This document shows, piece after piece, positions 1 to 8,464 of a stretch of DNA of 64,000 bases (positions within the stretch are counted from its first letter, which is position 1; each line of letters starts with the position of its first letter). This stretch comes from Roseimaritima multifibrata (GTDB taxonomy: Bacteria; Planctomycetota; Planctomycetia; Pirellulales; Pirellulaceae), in contig NZ_CP036262.1 of NCBI RefSeq assembly GCF_007741495.1, positions 3,596,001-3,660,000 on the forward strand, in the 5' to 3' direction. The position numbers and the translations under genes are program-made. The notes under the pieces were generated by a model. It was not told the origin of the DNA. It saw only the letters and a program-made list of their open reading frames with translations, and made no database searches.

Positions 1-44
1 AATCGCATCGGCGATTTTTGTTATTCATATCTAGGTATTCCAAC

Positions 45-1367
45 ATGATCAATCGACGACAAGCGGTTCAGACCATTGCCGGAGCGTGCACGCTTGCGGT
101 CGCGGCAGGGCAGGGTAGCGCAGCGGAAGCGAGTCCGGGGAACTCCGTTGAAGCACTTCAGTCGCGACTAAATCCTAAGATCCAGGATGCGCGGAACGTG
201 GCGATGAAGATTTTGAATCCCTCAAAAGCTGAATTGGAAAGGGGACTGCAACTGCACGCAGAATCGATTGTCTTTGATTCCTATGGGTTTGGACCTCGAG
301 CGTCCGTCGATGGGGATGTCGTTGCAGCGGCCGTCGATGCGGGCGCATCTGCAGCCGAACTGAAGGACATGCAAGAAGAGATGACGATGACACGGTTCGC
401 AACCGATCCGGTCCAAGAACAGGAATACCGCGAAGCTTGGCGGGCATCGGGCGTTACCTGCGTGTTCAATAACGCAGGGGAAGAGGGGCAAGACCCGATG
501 CGTTTACTTAAGAGATTGGCCCGACATACCTACACGACCGACCTTTTACGCGGCTTCGTATTTAAAGCAGCGGTTCCTGGCGATATTGTTGCGGCCAAGA
601 AAGAAGATCGGCACTGCTATTATCTGACCGGTAACGGCGTCCCCCTGGCTCAGCAGTGGGTGTCGGTCGAAGACGAATTAAAGTACGTGCGAGTCTTCTA
701 CCAGTTGGGCATCCGAATGATGCATTTGACCTACCAGCGTCGTAATATGATCGGCGATGGTTGTGGAGAGAAGAGCGATGCCGGTTTAAGCGATTTTGGG
801 CATCGAGCGATCGCCGAAATGAATCGTGTTGGTATCATCCCCGATTGTGCTCACAGCGGATGGAAGACAAGTCTGGAAGCGGCCAAGTCATCTACCAAGC
901 CGATGGTTGCTAGTCACTCAACGTGCAATGCAGTTTACCCTCACTTTCGCAGCAAGCCGGACGAGGTGATTCGGGCGATTGTCGATGGTGGCGGCTATAT
1001 CGGGATTTGCTGCATCCCGCGTTATCTAGGGAACAGCGGAGACATCAATGCCTTGCTTGATCATGTCGATTACGTGATCAAGAAATTTGGAGCGGATGCG
1101 GTTGCCATTGGAACCGACGTCGCATACACCGCCCAGGATTCCGGAACTCAACGGGCAAAGGTCCCGCGTCGTGGAAAGCAGCGGGAGGAGTTTCGCATGC
1201 TCTGGCCGAAAGACGATTTTAAGACAACCGGTGCGATGAACGAGAGTATTGCCTGGACCAATTGGCCGCTGTACACCGTTGGCTTAGTCCAGCGTGGACA
1301 TAGCGACGAGGTTATCCGAAAAGTAATTGGTGGAAACGTGATGCGTGTGATTCAAGATTCGGTGTAG
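45..1367 (+). CDS. M19 (membrane dipeptidase)-like exported protein with incomplete metal site
   Basis: This 440-residue protein begins with a Tat-like signal (Asn-Arg-Arg-Gln near residue 5, then a hydrophobic Ala/Gly-rich stretch), so ATG 45 is preferred over the upstream TTG at 18. The second half matches peptidase family M19: a long segment ending RRNMIGDGCGE, then DFGHRAIAEMNRVG, PDCAHS, VASHSTCNAVYPHFR and VAIGTD. These supply the two later His ligands, the Arg and the late Asp of the family. The usual N-terminal His-x-Asp metal ligands read FDSYGF instead, and the usual bridging Glu (Ile-Glu-Gly-Gly) reads TGNG. Hydrolysis of dipeptides is therefore uncertain. It could be a degenerate or repurposed member. 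It stands alone, convergent with the next gene. Confidence 0.75.
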   Translation: MINRRQAVQTIAGACTLAVAAGQGSAAEASPGNSVEALQSRLNPKIQDARNVAMKILNPSKAELERGLQLHAESIVFDSYGFGPRASVDGDVVAAAVDAGASAAELKDMQEEMTMTRFATDPVQEQEYREAWRASGVTCVFNNAGEEGQDPMRLLKRLARHTYTTDLLRGFVFKAAVPGDIVAAKKEDRHCYYLTGNGVPLAQQWVSVEDELKYVRVFYQLGIRMMHLTYQRRNMIGDGCGEKSDAGLSDFGHRAIAEMNRVGIIPDCAHSGWKTSLEAAKSSTKPMVASHSTCNAVYPHFRSKPDEVIRAIVDGGGYIGICCIPRYLGNSGDINALLDHVDYVIKKFGADAVAIGTDVAYTAQDSGTQRAKVPRRGKQREEFRMLWPKDDFKTTGAMNESIAWTNWPLYTVGLVQRGHSDEVIRKVIGGNVMRVIQDSV

Positions 1368-1543
1368 CCGAAAATTTCTTCTATCGGATCCGAAGATGTT
1401 ACTCACTGAAACTCTCTCACAGAGACTAGCGGAGAACCGCATTTCGATCGCACAAGAGAGTAGCTGCCAGTTGTGAGCCCGCCGGGGCACGCCCGGAAAC
1501 GGAACTCTTTTCGAAGCCTGCGGGCTAGAGCGTCGACGCAACT

Positions 1544-1618
1544 AATTCCAACCCGCTGCGTTAGCGAGGGATTACGGACCGTGTTCCCGGTCCCTCGCTT
1601 ACGCAGCGGGTTGGGATT
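1544..1618. repeat. Palindromic dispersed repeat, family 1, full copy
   Basis: Two 24-base arms (1548-1571 and 1591-1614) are inverted copies with one mismatch and a 19-base loop. The core of the arm is CCCTCGCTnACGCAGCGGG. A second, partly degraded copy with the same 19-base loop length is at 38061-38115. The rest of the 370-base gap between the two convergent genes (1368-1737) shows no credible gene. The hairpin could act as a bidirectional terminator, but there is no T-run. REP-like element by structure; no transposase of the RAYT type is present in this window. Confidence 0.75.
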
Positions 1619-1737
1619 CTCTGATGCACATCTGCGACCCAACTCGGAAACCGTCACCTATCAATTTCATGTCCCCAGCGAAAGGCGACGACTCCGGTAT
1701 TCTTGGCGTCGGAGAATCAACGCAAACACCGCGAGGG

Positions 1738-4335
1738 CTACTTGTTCGCCGAGGCGGTCTTCGGTTCGGGGCCGTTTTGTGGAGTCTTGACGGGATCCGC
1801 GTCCGCGGCGGAAGCGTCGGGAGCTGGCAACCAACGCTTGGCTTCGCTTAGAACGAAGTCAGGATCCATGAACGGTTCGTAGCCGATGTCTTGCCAGCGG
1901 ATACGGCGATCTGCATCGATCAAGAAGGTGCCGTGAAGCGGTTGAGATTCAAAGTCGTCATAAGCGCGGAAGGCCTTGAAAGCTTCATGTTCCGAATCGG
2001 CGAGAAGCTGGAATGGGAGTGGGGCACCGTTGTATAGGTCGATCGATTCTTTCAGGTCATCCTGTCCTTGGCTGCTGATGGCGACGATCTGCAGTCCCGC
2101 TTCGGCAAATGCGTCCGCTTTGGGAGCAAAGGCTTGAAGTTGTTCAGCGCAGTGCAGGCATCCGGCGCCTAAGTAGAAAATGACAAGGATCGGCTTGCCG
2201 GAGTTCTCCTCGATCGTGTGGGGCTTGCCGTCCATGTCGATCAACTTCCAGTCGGAAGCCTTGGAGGGTTGCCAACGGAAAGGACCGAGGGAATCAAGAC
2301 TCGGACGTTCGCCCAAATCATCGCGGACGGGAGCATCGCCTCGCCAACCCTTCGGTTCACCGACGCGTTCGGAAATCGAATCCATTCGACCGAATAGCGG
2401 AGCTGTCGTATCGGCGGCTGAAGCGATGCCGCGAAGTTTCACGATGGACTCTTTCGTTTGCTCCCAATCGCCAGAGAGAAAACATAGTTCGGCCAAGCTG
2501 GCGAGTGGATGAACTTCGTTACTGCCCTTGGAAACCTCTTTCTTCATCAGGGCGACCGCTTTGTCTGGATCCCCTGTCCGCAACAGGATCATCGCTTTCA
2601 GTGTAGCCGGAATGTTTCGGGAGGCTTTTTCTAGCAGAGAAGAGGCTGCATCAAATTCGTCTTGGGCGACGTGTCGATAGATTTGGACTTCAGCGATCGC
2701 CTTTACCAGATCGTTGATCGGAGTCGCGAATGGTTTGCGAGCATCCGACCGTGCTTTTTCGATCGCCTTCTTACGCTCTGCAGCAGCTTTGTCCTCAGCT
2801 TTGTCCTCAGCTTTGTCCTCAGCTTTGTCCTCAGCTTTGTCCTCAGCTTTGTCCTCAGCTTTGTCCTCAGCTTTGTCTTCAGCTTTGTCTTCAGCTTTGT
2901 CCTCAGCTTTGTCCTCAGCTTTGTCCTCAGCTTTTTTTGCTGCTTCGTCGCCTGCCTTCTTCTGGGCTTCTCGCTTATCTTCCAGTTTGGATTCTAGATC
3001 CTGCAAGACTTCTTCGCCTTGCGTGGTCCGGTGGGTCATCCAGGCAGCGGCACCCAATAGACGCAGACGTTCGAGTTGTTCTTTTTCGACTTCGGTTGGT
3101 TCAATATATGAGGTTTGGCATAACTGATAGGCTTGCTCCCATAGTTCCCACTGCCGTAGGGTTTCAATCAGGCGTAGCCGTCCGTAACGGGCGCTTCCAC
3201 GTTTCTCGAGCGTATTGAATTTTGGATGGCGTGGCAGATCGCACATGTTGATCGAAAGGTCGACCGCGTCTCCGACACGTCCGACAAAGTTCAAATTGCG
3301 AATTAACCATTCGTTGTTGTGCGCAAAATTATGTATTTGGTCTGGGAGGACTCGATCTCGCATCATGTGAGCATGGTCCACGCGAGCCGAAGCTTCCTGC
3401 TGCCAAGCAGCGTCGTTGTAGCGTTTCAACCGGGAGTAGATATGCCCTGGCATGTGCCACATATGTGCAATTCCAGGGGACGACTGACCGCACATTGCCG
3501 CGGACTGCAACGCCAACTTCGCTTCCTTGCGATCCCAAAGGTGGATGCGAAAATGGTGAGCCGAATGCAAGGGTTGGGCTGCGAAGACTCGGTCCAATAA
3601 CCCGTCAACGGCCAAGTAGCTTGGGTTGGGCAGGACGGAGTGGTTCTCATACAACTGCAATGCCAACAGCGCTTTGGCTTCGATATCGTCTGGGAACGCG
3701 ATCGCAATCGCTTCCAGGTCCTGCGTGTACTTCTCGGCCTGCTTTTTTTTGTCTTCGCTGGTCAAAGCTTTTGGTTTTTCGTCTTCTTCCTTCGCGTCCT
3801 CTTTATCCCCTTTTTTCGGACGTCCGAAATTCAAATACTTGTCGAGCGCGTCGATATACATTTGCTCGCGTTTGGTCGCGGAGCCTTTGCGTTCGACAGC
3901 TTCGGCAATAAAACCGCGAGCACGGTCTTTGGATTTAAGAGTCGCCAGGGCGGCTCCCCAGTACGCCATGACACAATCCGGATCCTCTTTAGCTGCCTGC
4001 CGGAAGGAACGCTCTGATTCCAGATACCAGAAACCGTAGAACTGACCTAAACCCTGCTCAAAAAATGCTTGGGCTTGGGGGCTTTTGGTGGAGACAGGGA
4101 AATCGACATGCCCGGTCCCTTCCATCGGATAGGCCGCTTGCCGCGGACCGTCGTTTAGGAAATCGCCATGGTACGAATGTCCGGCCAGAATTTCGTCGGC
4201 CGTTTCGTCTGTCTCGGCCCCCTCCGCAGTCGCTTCGATCTTGGTGGTCGGTTCTTTGCCCGGCAGCGAGCCCTGCCATCCAATGCCGATAATGGTGGCT
4301 ACTAATCCCATAAATCGAATGGAATCGAAGAACAT
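1738..4335 (-). CDS. TPR protein with EDKA repeat and C-terminal peroxiredoxin-like domain
   Basis: An 865-residue secreted or membrane-anchored protein. ATG 4335 is chosen because it opens a signal-like segment (MFFDSIRFMGLVATIIGIGW); an upstream ATG at 4467 would put 44 unlikely residues before it. The first half carries TPR-like helical repeats, including an ERSFRQAAKEDPDCVMAYWG stretch. Residues about 470-517 are twelve EDKA repeats. The last about 190 residues form an AhpC/TSA thioredoxin fold with a CLHC redox pair near residue 726, followed by a Pro/Ala tail. Known relatives reduce peroxides or act as thiol oxidoreductases in the envelope; a role in a multi-protein complex through the TPRs is inferred. 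It faces the M19-like gene and is upstream-isolated from the CotH operon by about 170 bases. Confidence 0.8.
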   Translation of the reverse strand: MFFDSIRFMGLVATIIGIGWQGSLPGKEPTTKIEATAEGAETDETADEILAGHSYHGDFLNDGPRQAAYPMEGTGHVDFPVSTKSPQAQAFFEQGLGQFYGFWYLESERSFRQAAKEDPDCVMAYWGAALATLKSKDRARGFIAEAVERKGSATKREQMYIDALDKYLNFGRPKKGDKEDAKEEDEKPKALTSEDKKKQAEKYTQDLEAIAIAFPDDIEAKALLALQLYENHSVLPNPSYLAVDGLLDRVFAAQPLHSAHHFRIHLWDRKEAKLALQSAAMCGQSSPGIAHMWHMPGHIYSRLKRYNDAAWQQEASARVDHAHMMRDRVLPDQIHNFAHNNEWLIRNLNFVGRVGDAVDLSINMCDLPRHPKFNTLEKRGSARYGRLRLIETLRQWELWEQAYQLCQTSYIEPTEVEKEQLERLRLLGAAAWMTHRTTQGEEVLQDLESKLEDKREAQKKAGDEAAKKAEDKAEDKAEDKAEDKAEDKAEDKAEDKAEDKAEDKAEDKAEDKAEDKAAAERKKAIEKARSDARKPFATPINDLVKAIAEVQIYRHVAQDEFDAASSLLEKASRNIPATLKAMILLRTGDPDKAVALMKKEVSKGSNEVHPLASLAELCFLSGDWEQTKESIVKLRGIASAADTTAPLFGRMDSISERVGEPKGWRGDAPVRDDLGERPSLDSLGPFRWQPSKASDWKLIDMDGKPHTIEENSGKPILVIFYLGAGCLHCAEQLQAFAPKADAFAEAGLQIVAISSQGQDDLKESIDLYNGAPLPFQLLADSEHEAFKAFRAYDDFESQPLHGTFLIDADRRIRWQDIGYEPFMDPDFVLSEAKRWLPAPDASAADADPVKTPQNGPEPKTASANK
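2785..2928 (-). repeat. 12 x 12-bp in-frame tandem repeat (EDKA)
   Basis: Twelve tandem copies of a 12-base unit, two of them with a C-to-T change, encode (Glu-Asp-Lys-Ala)12 between the TPR part and the peroxiredoxin domain. The unit length is a multiple of three, so copy-number change would keep the frame. The array also opens long spurious frames on the opposite strand. A highly charged helical or flexible linker is expected. Confidence 0.95.
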
Positions 4336-4511
4336 GAGCGAAATCCGTAGGGCAGGCACGTGGAAGGGAGGCCGCTTTCCATGGAAAACGGTAGATACTT
4401 GGTTGCCTTCCATTTGTAGGCACAGGTATCTAGGGCCCAGCTTAGGTTTCTTCGCTTCCAATGGCAAGCATTTTGGCTACCCGAAGCAAGATATGCCCCT
4501 CTTTTAGACGG

Positions 4512-5195
4512 CTAAAGTTCCTTGGTTGCGACGGATTCGACGATGGGGAGCGTATTTAACGCCGCCACTAAATCAATGACGTTGCTGTCTGGCAGTAGGA
4601 CTAGGTGATAGGTGAGTTCCAGGGCGCTTCCTCGCCGACTGGTTTCTGCGGAGACCAGTTGAAGGTTCTGCGTGAACCTTTCGATCTCGGATTCCCAGCC
4701 ATCGGTTGCACTAAGGCCGACCTGCAAATTCAATCGCCACGTTGCTGGCTTTTTCCCAGGTTCCGTGGTTTTCTTCAATGTGGGATGCGATGAGGCGCGA
4801 TTGATTTGGGTTGCTAGTCCAACGACTACCAAACCGAGTCCTGAAACCCAGTATTGGCCAGCGCCGACCGCCATGCCAACAACAACGGCTGCAAGCACAA
4901 ACGCGACGTCTCGAGTTTCCGACATCGCGGTTCGGAAACGAACGATCGACAACGCTCCGACCAAGCTGAACGCTCGAGCTACATTGTCACCAATGATTTG
5001 AGTCACCATCGCAATGAGGATGCTCATCAGGATCAAGGTTAAGGTCAGCGTGTCGTTTGTACCGGGGGCTTGATTGCGACGAGCGATCCAGGCAACGACG
5101 CACCCGCACAACCAAGCCAGTATCAACCGAGTGAGCAATACCTGGAGCGAAGGATCGACCTGGGTATCGGTAACGTTTGTGAGCCAATCAGGCAT
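4512..5195 (-). CDS. DUF4956 family membrane protein
   Basis: A 227-residue protein with about four hydrophobic segments in the first 130 residues, the conserved-looking stretch RAFSLVGALSIVRFRTAM between them, and a soluble C-terminal domain of about 90 residues. This matches the DUF4956 family, whose members are typically encoded beside VTC-domain and CotH genes, as here. Its start overlaps the stop of the VTC gene by 8 bases, so it is the third gene of one coupled operon. The molecular role is unknown; the family is suspected to work with the VTC protein in the inner membrane, possibly in polyphosphate or polymer handling, which is inference. Confidence 0.85.
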   Translation of the reverse strand: MPDWLTNVTDTQVDPSLQVLLTRLILAWLCGCVVAWIARRNQAPGTNDTLTLTLILMSILIAMVTQIIGDNVARAFSLVGALSIVRFRTAMSETRDVAFVLAAVVVGMAVGAGQYWVSGLGLVVVGLATQINRASSHPTLKKTTEPGKKPATWRLNLQVGLSATDGWESEIERFTQNLQLVSAETSRRGSALELTYHLVLLPDSNVIDLVAALNTLPIVESVATKEL

Positions 5196-6111
5196 TTGCC
5201 ATTCGTCCCTTGTTTGCTAGTGGCCGGCCGGATGCCAGTGGTTCATTTGTTAGCGTCTCCGATTGATGCAGTGACCGGCAGACGATCCCCGACCGGAATT
5301 TTGAGAATCCGGTTGCTGGAATAGGGAACGTCCGGAGCAATTTTTTAAACAAAGCGGGCATCTGGTTGTTGAACTTCAGTTCCAAAATTTCATGCTCGCC
5401 GATTGCCAAGTCTTGGCGTGCGCCGCCGGTCGATACTTTCCAGTCATCGACCGGTCCGGTAGACATGTGACTGTCGATGGTTAGACGCAGATTTTCTCCG
5501 TTCAGCATCGAAGTCCTCGCAAACCTTCGATAACCGATTTGGACCGCTGGTTGTAAGCGTCGCTCCGCGATGCGTTTCAGGAACCAATCACCACACCAAG
5601 GATCGGCCGCGGTTTCCTCTGAAAAGACCTGGGCGGTGTTCGTCAGAGCCTCCATAGAGTTTGACGCCAGCGTGCCACGCGGTTCGCTGGTAGGTTTCGG
5701 ACGTGTCACATTGCTCAATGGGCCATTGGCATTCTGAAGGTCGATTGCCTTAGGGGAAGCGAATTCCGGTGCAGACAAACGAGCCAGTAAATCGGATTCA
5801 AACACCGCAGTTCGATTTTTGCGAACGATCTGCTTTTTCTTGCGTTTGGTTTCCACCCATAGGGTTTGCTCGTTTCCATATCTCCGGATTCGATGTTTGG
5901 CAAGCCCGATCACGCGTGTGCGATGAAACAGGTCAAGTTCCGGAGTGTCCAGATAGAGCGTTCGAATATCATAGGAATCGCTTTCCGCTGCATTGCAGTT
6001 TTCGTCGACGCCAAGGTGGTCTCTCGCCCAATCTTTCACTTGAGCGGACATATCCGCATCGAGCTGAAACTTCATCTCGATGCGTTGGATGGTCGGTTTT
6101 GAGTGAGTCAT
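5188..6111 (-). CDS. VTC-domain protein (polyphosphate polymerase-like)
   Basis: A 307-residue soluble protein of the VTC/triphosphate tunnel metalloenzyme type. Supporting segments are the N-terminal IEMKFQLD strand, YDIRTLYLDTP, the basic strand RIRRYG and the Lys/Arg-rich WVETKRKKKQIVRKN, followed late by an acidic strand around HEILELKFN. In eukaryotes VTC4 makes polyphosphate from ATP inside such a tunnel; bacterial members next to CotH and DUF4956 are less studied. The start ATG overlaps the cotH stop as ATGA (6108-6111), and the stop overlaps the next start by 8 bases, which implies translational coupling across all three genes. Catalytic identity is inferred from fold, not proven. Confidence 0.82.
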   Translation of the reverse strand: MTHSKPTIQRIEMKFQLDADMSAQVKDWARDHLGVDENCNAAESDSYDIRTLYLDTPELDLFHRTRVIGLAKHRIRRYGNEQTLWVETKRKKKQIVRKNRTAVFESDLLARLSAPEFASPKAIDLQNANGPLSNVTRPKPTSEPRGTLASNSMEALTNTAQVFSEETAADPWCGDWFLKRIAERRLQPAVQIGYRRFARTSMLNGENLRLTIDSHMSTGPVDDWKVSTGGARQDLAIGEHEILELKFNNQMPALFKKLLRTFPIPATGFSKFRSGIVCRSLHQSETLTNEPLASGRPLANKGRMANA

Positions 6112-8009
6112 TTTGCCTCCATGTTCAACAGAAACTCGCGACGTTGGTCGAAGAACGTTTTCAGGTTCATGGAACCGTGTCCTCCGCGAGCTTCCGGGGC
6201 TTTGGCCTCGGTGGTCGGCGGTGAGGTTGCTTCGACGAATGCTTCGTATGTCCCCAGTTTGCGGGTCCCTGCTTTGACTTCGTCGTCAATCAATTCGACC
6301 GCTTGATTTACAAACGGTTCGATCGACGTCCAGTCGAGATCGTTTTCCGCCAGTTCACGAATGTTGTTCAGGTATTGCTGACGGTATTTGGGAACAGCCA
6401 ACACCTTGCTTCGTAGCGGTTTGGTCGGATCGTCCATTCCGATGAGTGGATCGAGTCCCACTGGGGAGGTTGCCGTTGCGGGAGGCGCCGCGTCGGGCCT
6501 AGCTTCACGATTTTGTTCCGGACCGCGTCCGCGACCGCCTGGTCCACGCCCGCCCATTCCGGGGCCCCCTGCAGCTCGAAACGCTTCGTTCATGTCGTGG
6601 GGGATGAAGTGGAATTTGTCCTTTTCGTCCAAGTAGATGCTGTAGTCGCTTGCTCGAACCCAGTACCCATCGGAGTTAATCAGACCGTTGTCAAGCGCTA
6701 AGAACCACAGCAAGCCATCGACATTACAGATCGGTTCAAGGGCGGCTGGCAATTCGCTGGCTGGAGTTTCTTCTAAGACACGGCAGAGTTCGATCAGTTT
6801 TTTCAGGGACTTTTTGCCGCCCGACTTTTGTTCATAAGGATGTTGGTAGTTCGCAGGATCTTCCCCGCGATAGTCCAATCCGCCGCCGCCGCGTGGGGAG
6901 CCACTAACTTTCCAGCGAGCTCCTTTGGTGGTTTCAAAGTTTGCTTTGATAAAATCCTTATTGAATTGTTCGACGTTAGTGTAGATGCCCCAGTTTTCAC
7001 CGTTGATAACCACACGGACGAAGTTCGCTTTGGGCGCTGGGACGTGCTTTCGGGCGATGTGCGAGTAGAGGACTGTGCTCATCAGAGAATCGTCACTGCT
7101 TCCGTTAAGCAGGTTGAGGGTTTTGTATCCCTGCAACCGTTGGTCTTCGTCCGCCATGTCGGTCGAAATATTCAGCGATCGTTTGTGTCCGGCTTGCACC
7201 ATTCCATAGGAAGATGCTCCGCGGAAGTGAATGCCAACGTTCGGGTAGGTTTTGCCGTCCACCGTCAAGGTTGCAGCGACGTCGATATCGGTTCCGTGAA
7301 AATCTTCTAGCTCTGCTTCCCAGTCTGCATTTTCAAAATCAAGAAAGATTGTTCGCAGAACACTGACGTCATACAGGTCACCTTCCACCGGCGCAACCGA
7401 TGCTTTATCGATTTCAATTCCCTTGGTGGCAGGTGGACGGTCGCCGCCGCGTCCTGGTCCGCCTGGTCCGCCTGGACCACCACGTCCGCCTCGTCCTGGC
7501 CCACGGCCAAATCCGGGGCCACGATCACCCGGAGGCCCAAATCCTTCGCGCCGTCCAAAGTCTCGTGGCGGGCCGTCAGCTTCCGGTCCGTCGCCCGGCC
7601 TAGGGCCTTCAGGACGATCGAATCCGGGAGGGGGGCCAAATCCAGGGCCGCCAAATCCGCCGGGGCGTCCAGCTCTTTCGGGACGATCTTCTGCTCTTTC
7701 GCCTTCAGGTGGATCAAGACCAGGAGGCGGCCCAAATCCAGGGCCGCCTAGTCCTCCAAAACCCCCGGGGCCACCAGGCCCACCAGGAGGTCCGCCAAAG
7801 CCTCGCCGTTCCTGAGGGTTCTCTTTGATGAAGGCACGCGCCTGTTGGCGTTCTTCGGAATTTAGCCATCCATTTTTATCACTGTCGAATTGGTCCAGCA
7901 GCTCGCGATCTTCACCTCCCATCCCGGGAGGTTGAGCCAAAGTGAATGGGGCTGTCGCAACTATAAAACAGGCGGCGTAGAAACCCGAGCGTATCGACAT
8001 TGGCTGCAT
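6108..8009 (-). CDS. CotH-family secreted protein kinase-like protein with EF-hand and Gly/Pro-rich region
   Basis: A 633-residue protein with a signal peptide (cleavage near the TLAQPPG segment). Next comes a calcium-loop motif, DSDKNGWLNSEE (about residue 42), and then a collagen-like Gly/Pro/Arg-rich stretch at residues 65-195. The rest is the CotH fold: VGIHFRGASSYG, KTLNLLNGSSDDSLMSTVLY, AKANFVRVVINGENWGIYTN and FIPHDMNEAF. The last contains the metal-binding Asp typical of the atypical CotH kinases, which in Bacillus phosphorylate spore-coat proteins. It is the first gene of the CotH-VTC-DUF4956 operon, and a 4-base overlap follows. The substrate is unknown; cell-surface or matrix proteins are plausible because of the export signal. 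Confidence 0.85.
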   Translation of the reverse strand: MQPMSIRSGFYAACFIVATAPFTLAQPPGMGGEDRELLDQFDSDKNGWLNSEERQQARAFIKENPQERRGFGGPPGGPGGPGGFGGLGGPGFGPPPGLDPPEGERAEDRPERAGRPGGFGGPGFGPPPGFDRPEGPRPGDGPEADGPPRDFGRREGFGPPGDRGPGFGRGPGRGGRGGPGGPGGPGRGGDRPPATKGIEIDKASVAPVEGDLYDVSVLRTIFLDFENADWEAELEDFHGTDIDVAATLTVDGKTYPNVGIHFRGASSYGMVQAGHKRSLNISTDMADEDQRLQGYKTLNLLNGSSDDSLMSTVLYSHIARKHVPAPKANFVRVVINGENWGIYTNVEQFNKDFIKANFETTKGARWKVSGSPRGGGGLDYRGEDPANYQHPYEQKSGGKKSLKKLIELCRVLEETPASELPAALEPICNVDGLLWFLALDNGLINSDGYWVRASDYSIYLDEKDKFHFIPHDMNEAFRAAGGPGMGGRGPGGRGRGPEQNREARPDAAPPATATSPVGLDPLIGMDDPTKPLRSKVLAVPKYRQQYLNNIRELAENDLDWTSIEPFVNQAVELIDDEVKAGTRKLGTYEAFVEATSPPTTEAKAPEARGGHGSMNLKTFFDQRREFLLNMEAK

Positions 8010-8230
8010 CTCGCAGAGGGGGAAAGAAACAAACTGCTATTGAATTAGTTGCCGAGTGGCAGAGAATCCGCCGCCGAGAATCAAGATTTTTTTCCAAATT
8101 CCCCTCGGCGCTACACCTAATCGATAGAGTGCGTCCCTGGGGGAATGAGCCGAGGGAGAAAAGGCAGTCGCTCGGGATGTGAAATCGGTTCTTTGAGGTG
8201 GTGCCGTTCTACCCGCGCTCCGGCGAGTGC

Positions 8231-8434
8231 AGCAAAATACAAGCACAAAGCGCAAGCGATGCACAAAATGCTAGACGGCGCGGGCTCAATTTGATCGCTT
8301 GCGAGTCTGTTCCGAATACTCGCTTGCGCTTCGCGCTAGCAAATGGAAGGTTGGAAGCGAAAGGGAGTAGCAAATACAAGCACGAAGCGCGAGCGAGTGA
8401 GCAAAATACTCGCTGGCGCGGGCTTGATTTGATC
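8231..8434. repeat. Dispersed repeat family 3: two 66-bp direct copies with an inverted partial copy between
   Basis: Units 8231-8296 and 8369-8434 are each 66 bases and share the pattern AGCAAA-TACAAGCAC-AAGCGC-AGCGA, ending in GGCGCGGGCT-ATTTGATC, at roughly 80 percent identity by eye. An inverted fragment of the same core lies between them at about 8312-8341. The 455-base gap 8010-8464 holds no credible gene, and this element fills half of it. It separates two genes that both read leftward (the CotH operon and the dienelactone hydrolase). Origin and function are unknown. Confidence 0.75.
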
Positions 8435-8464
8435 TTCCGCAGGGGAGTCTGAACCTGAACCGGC

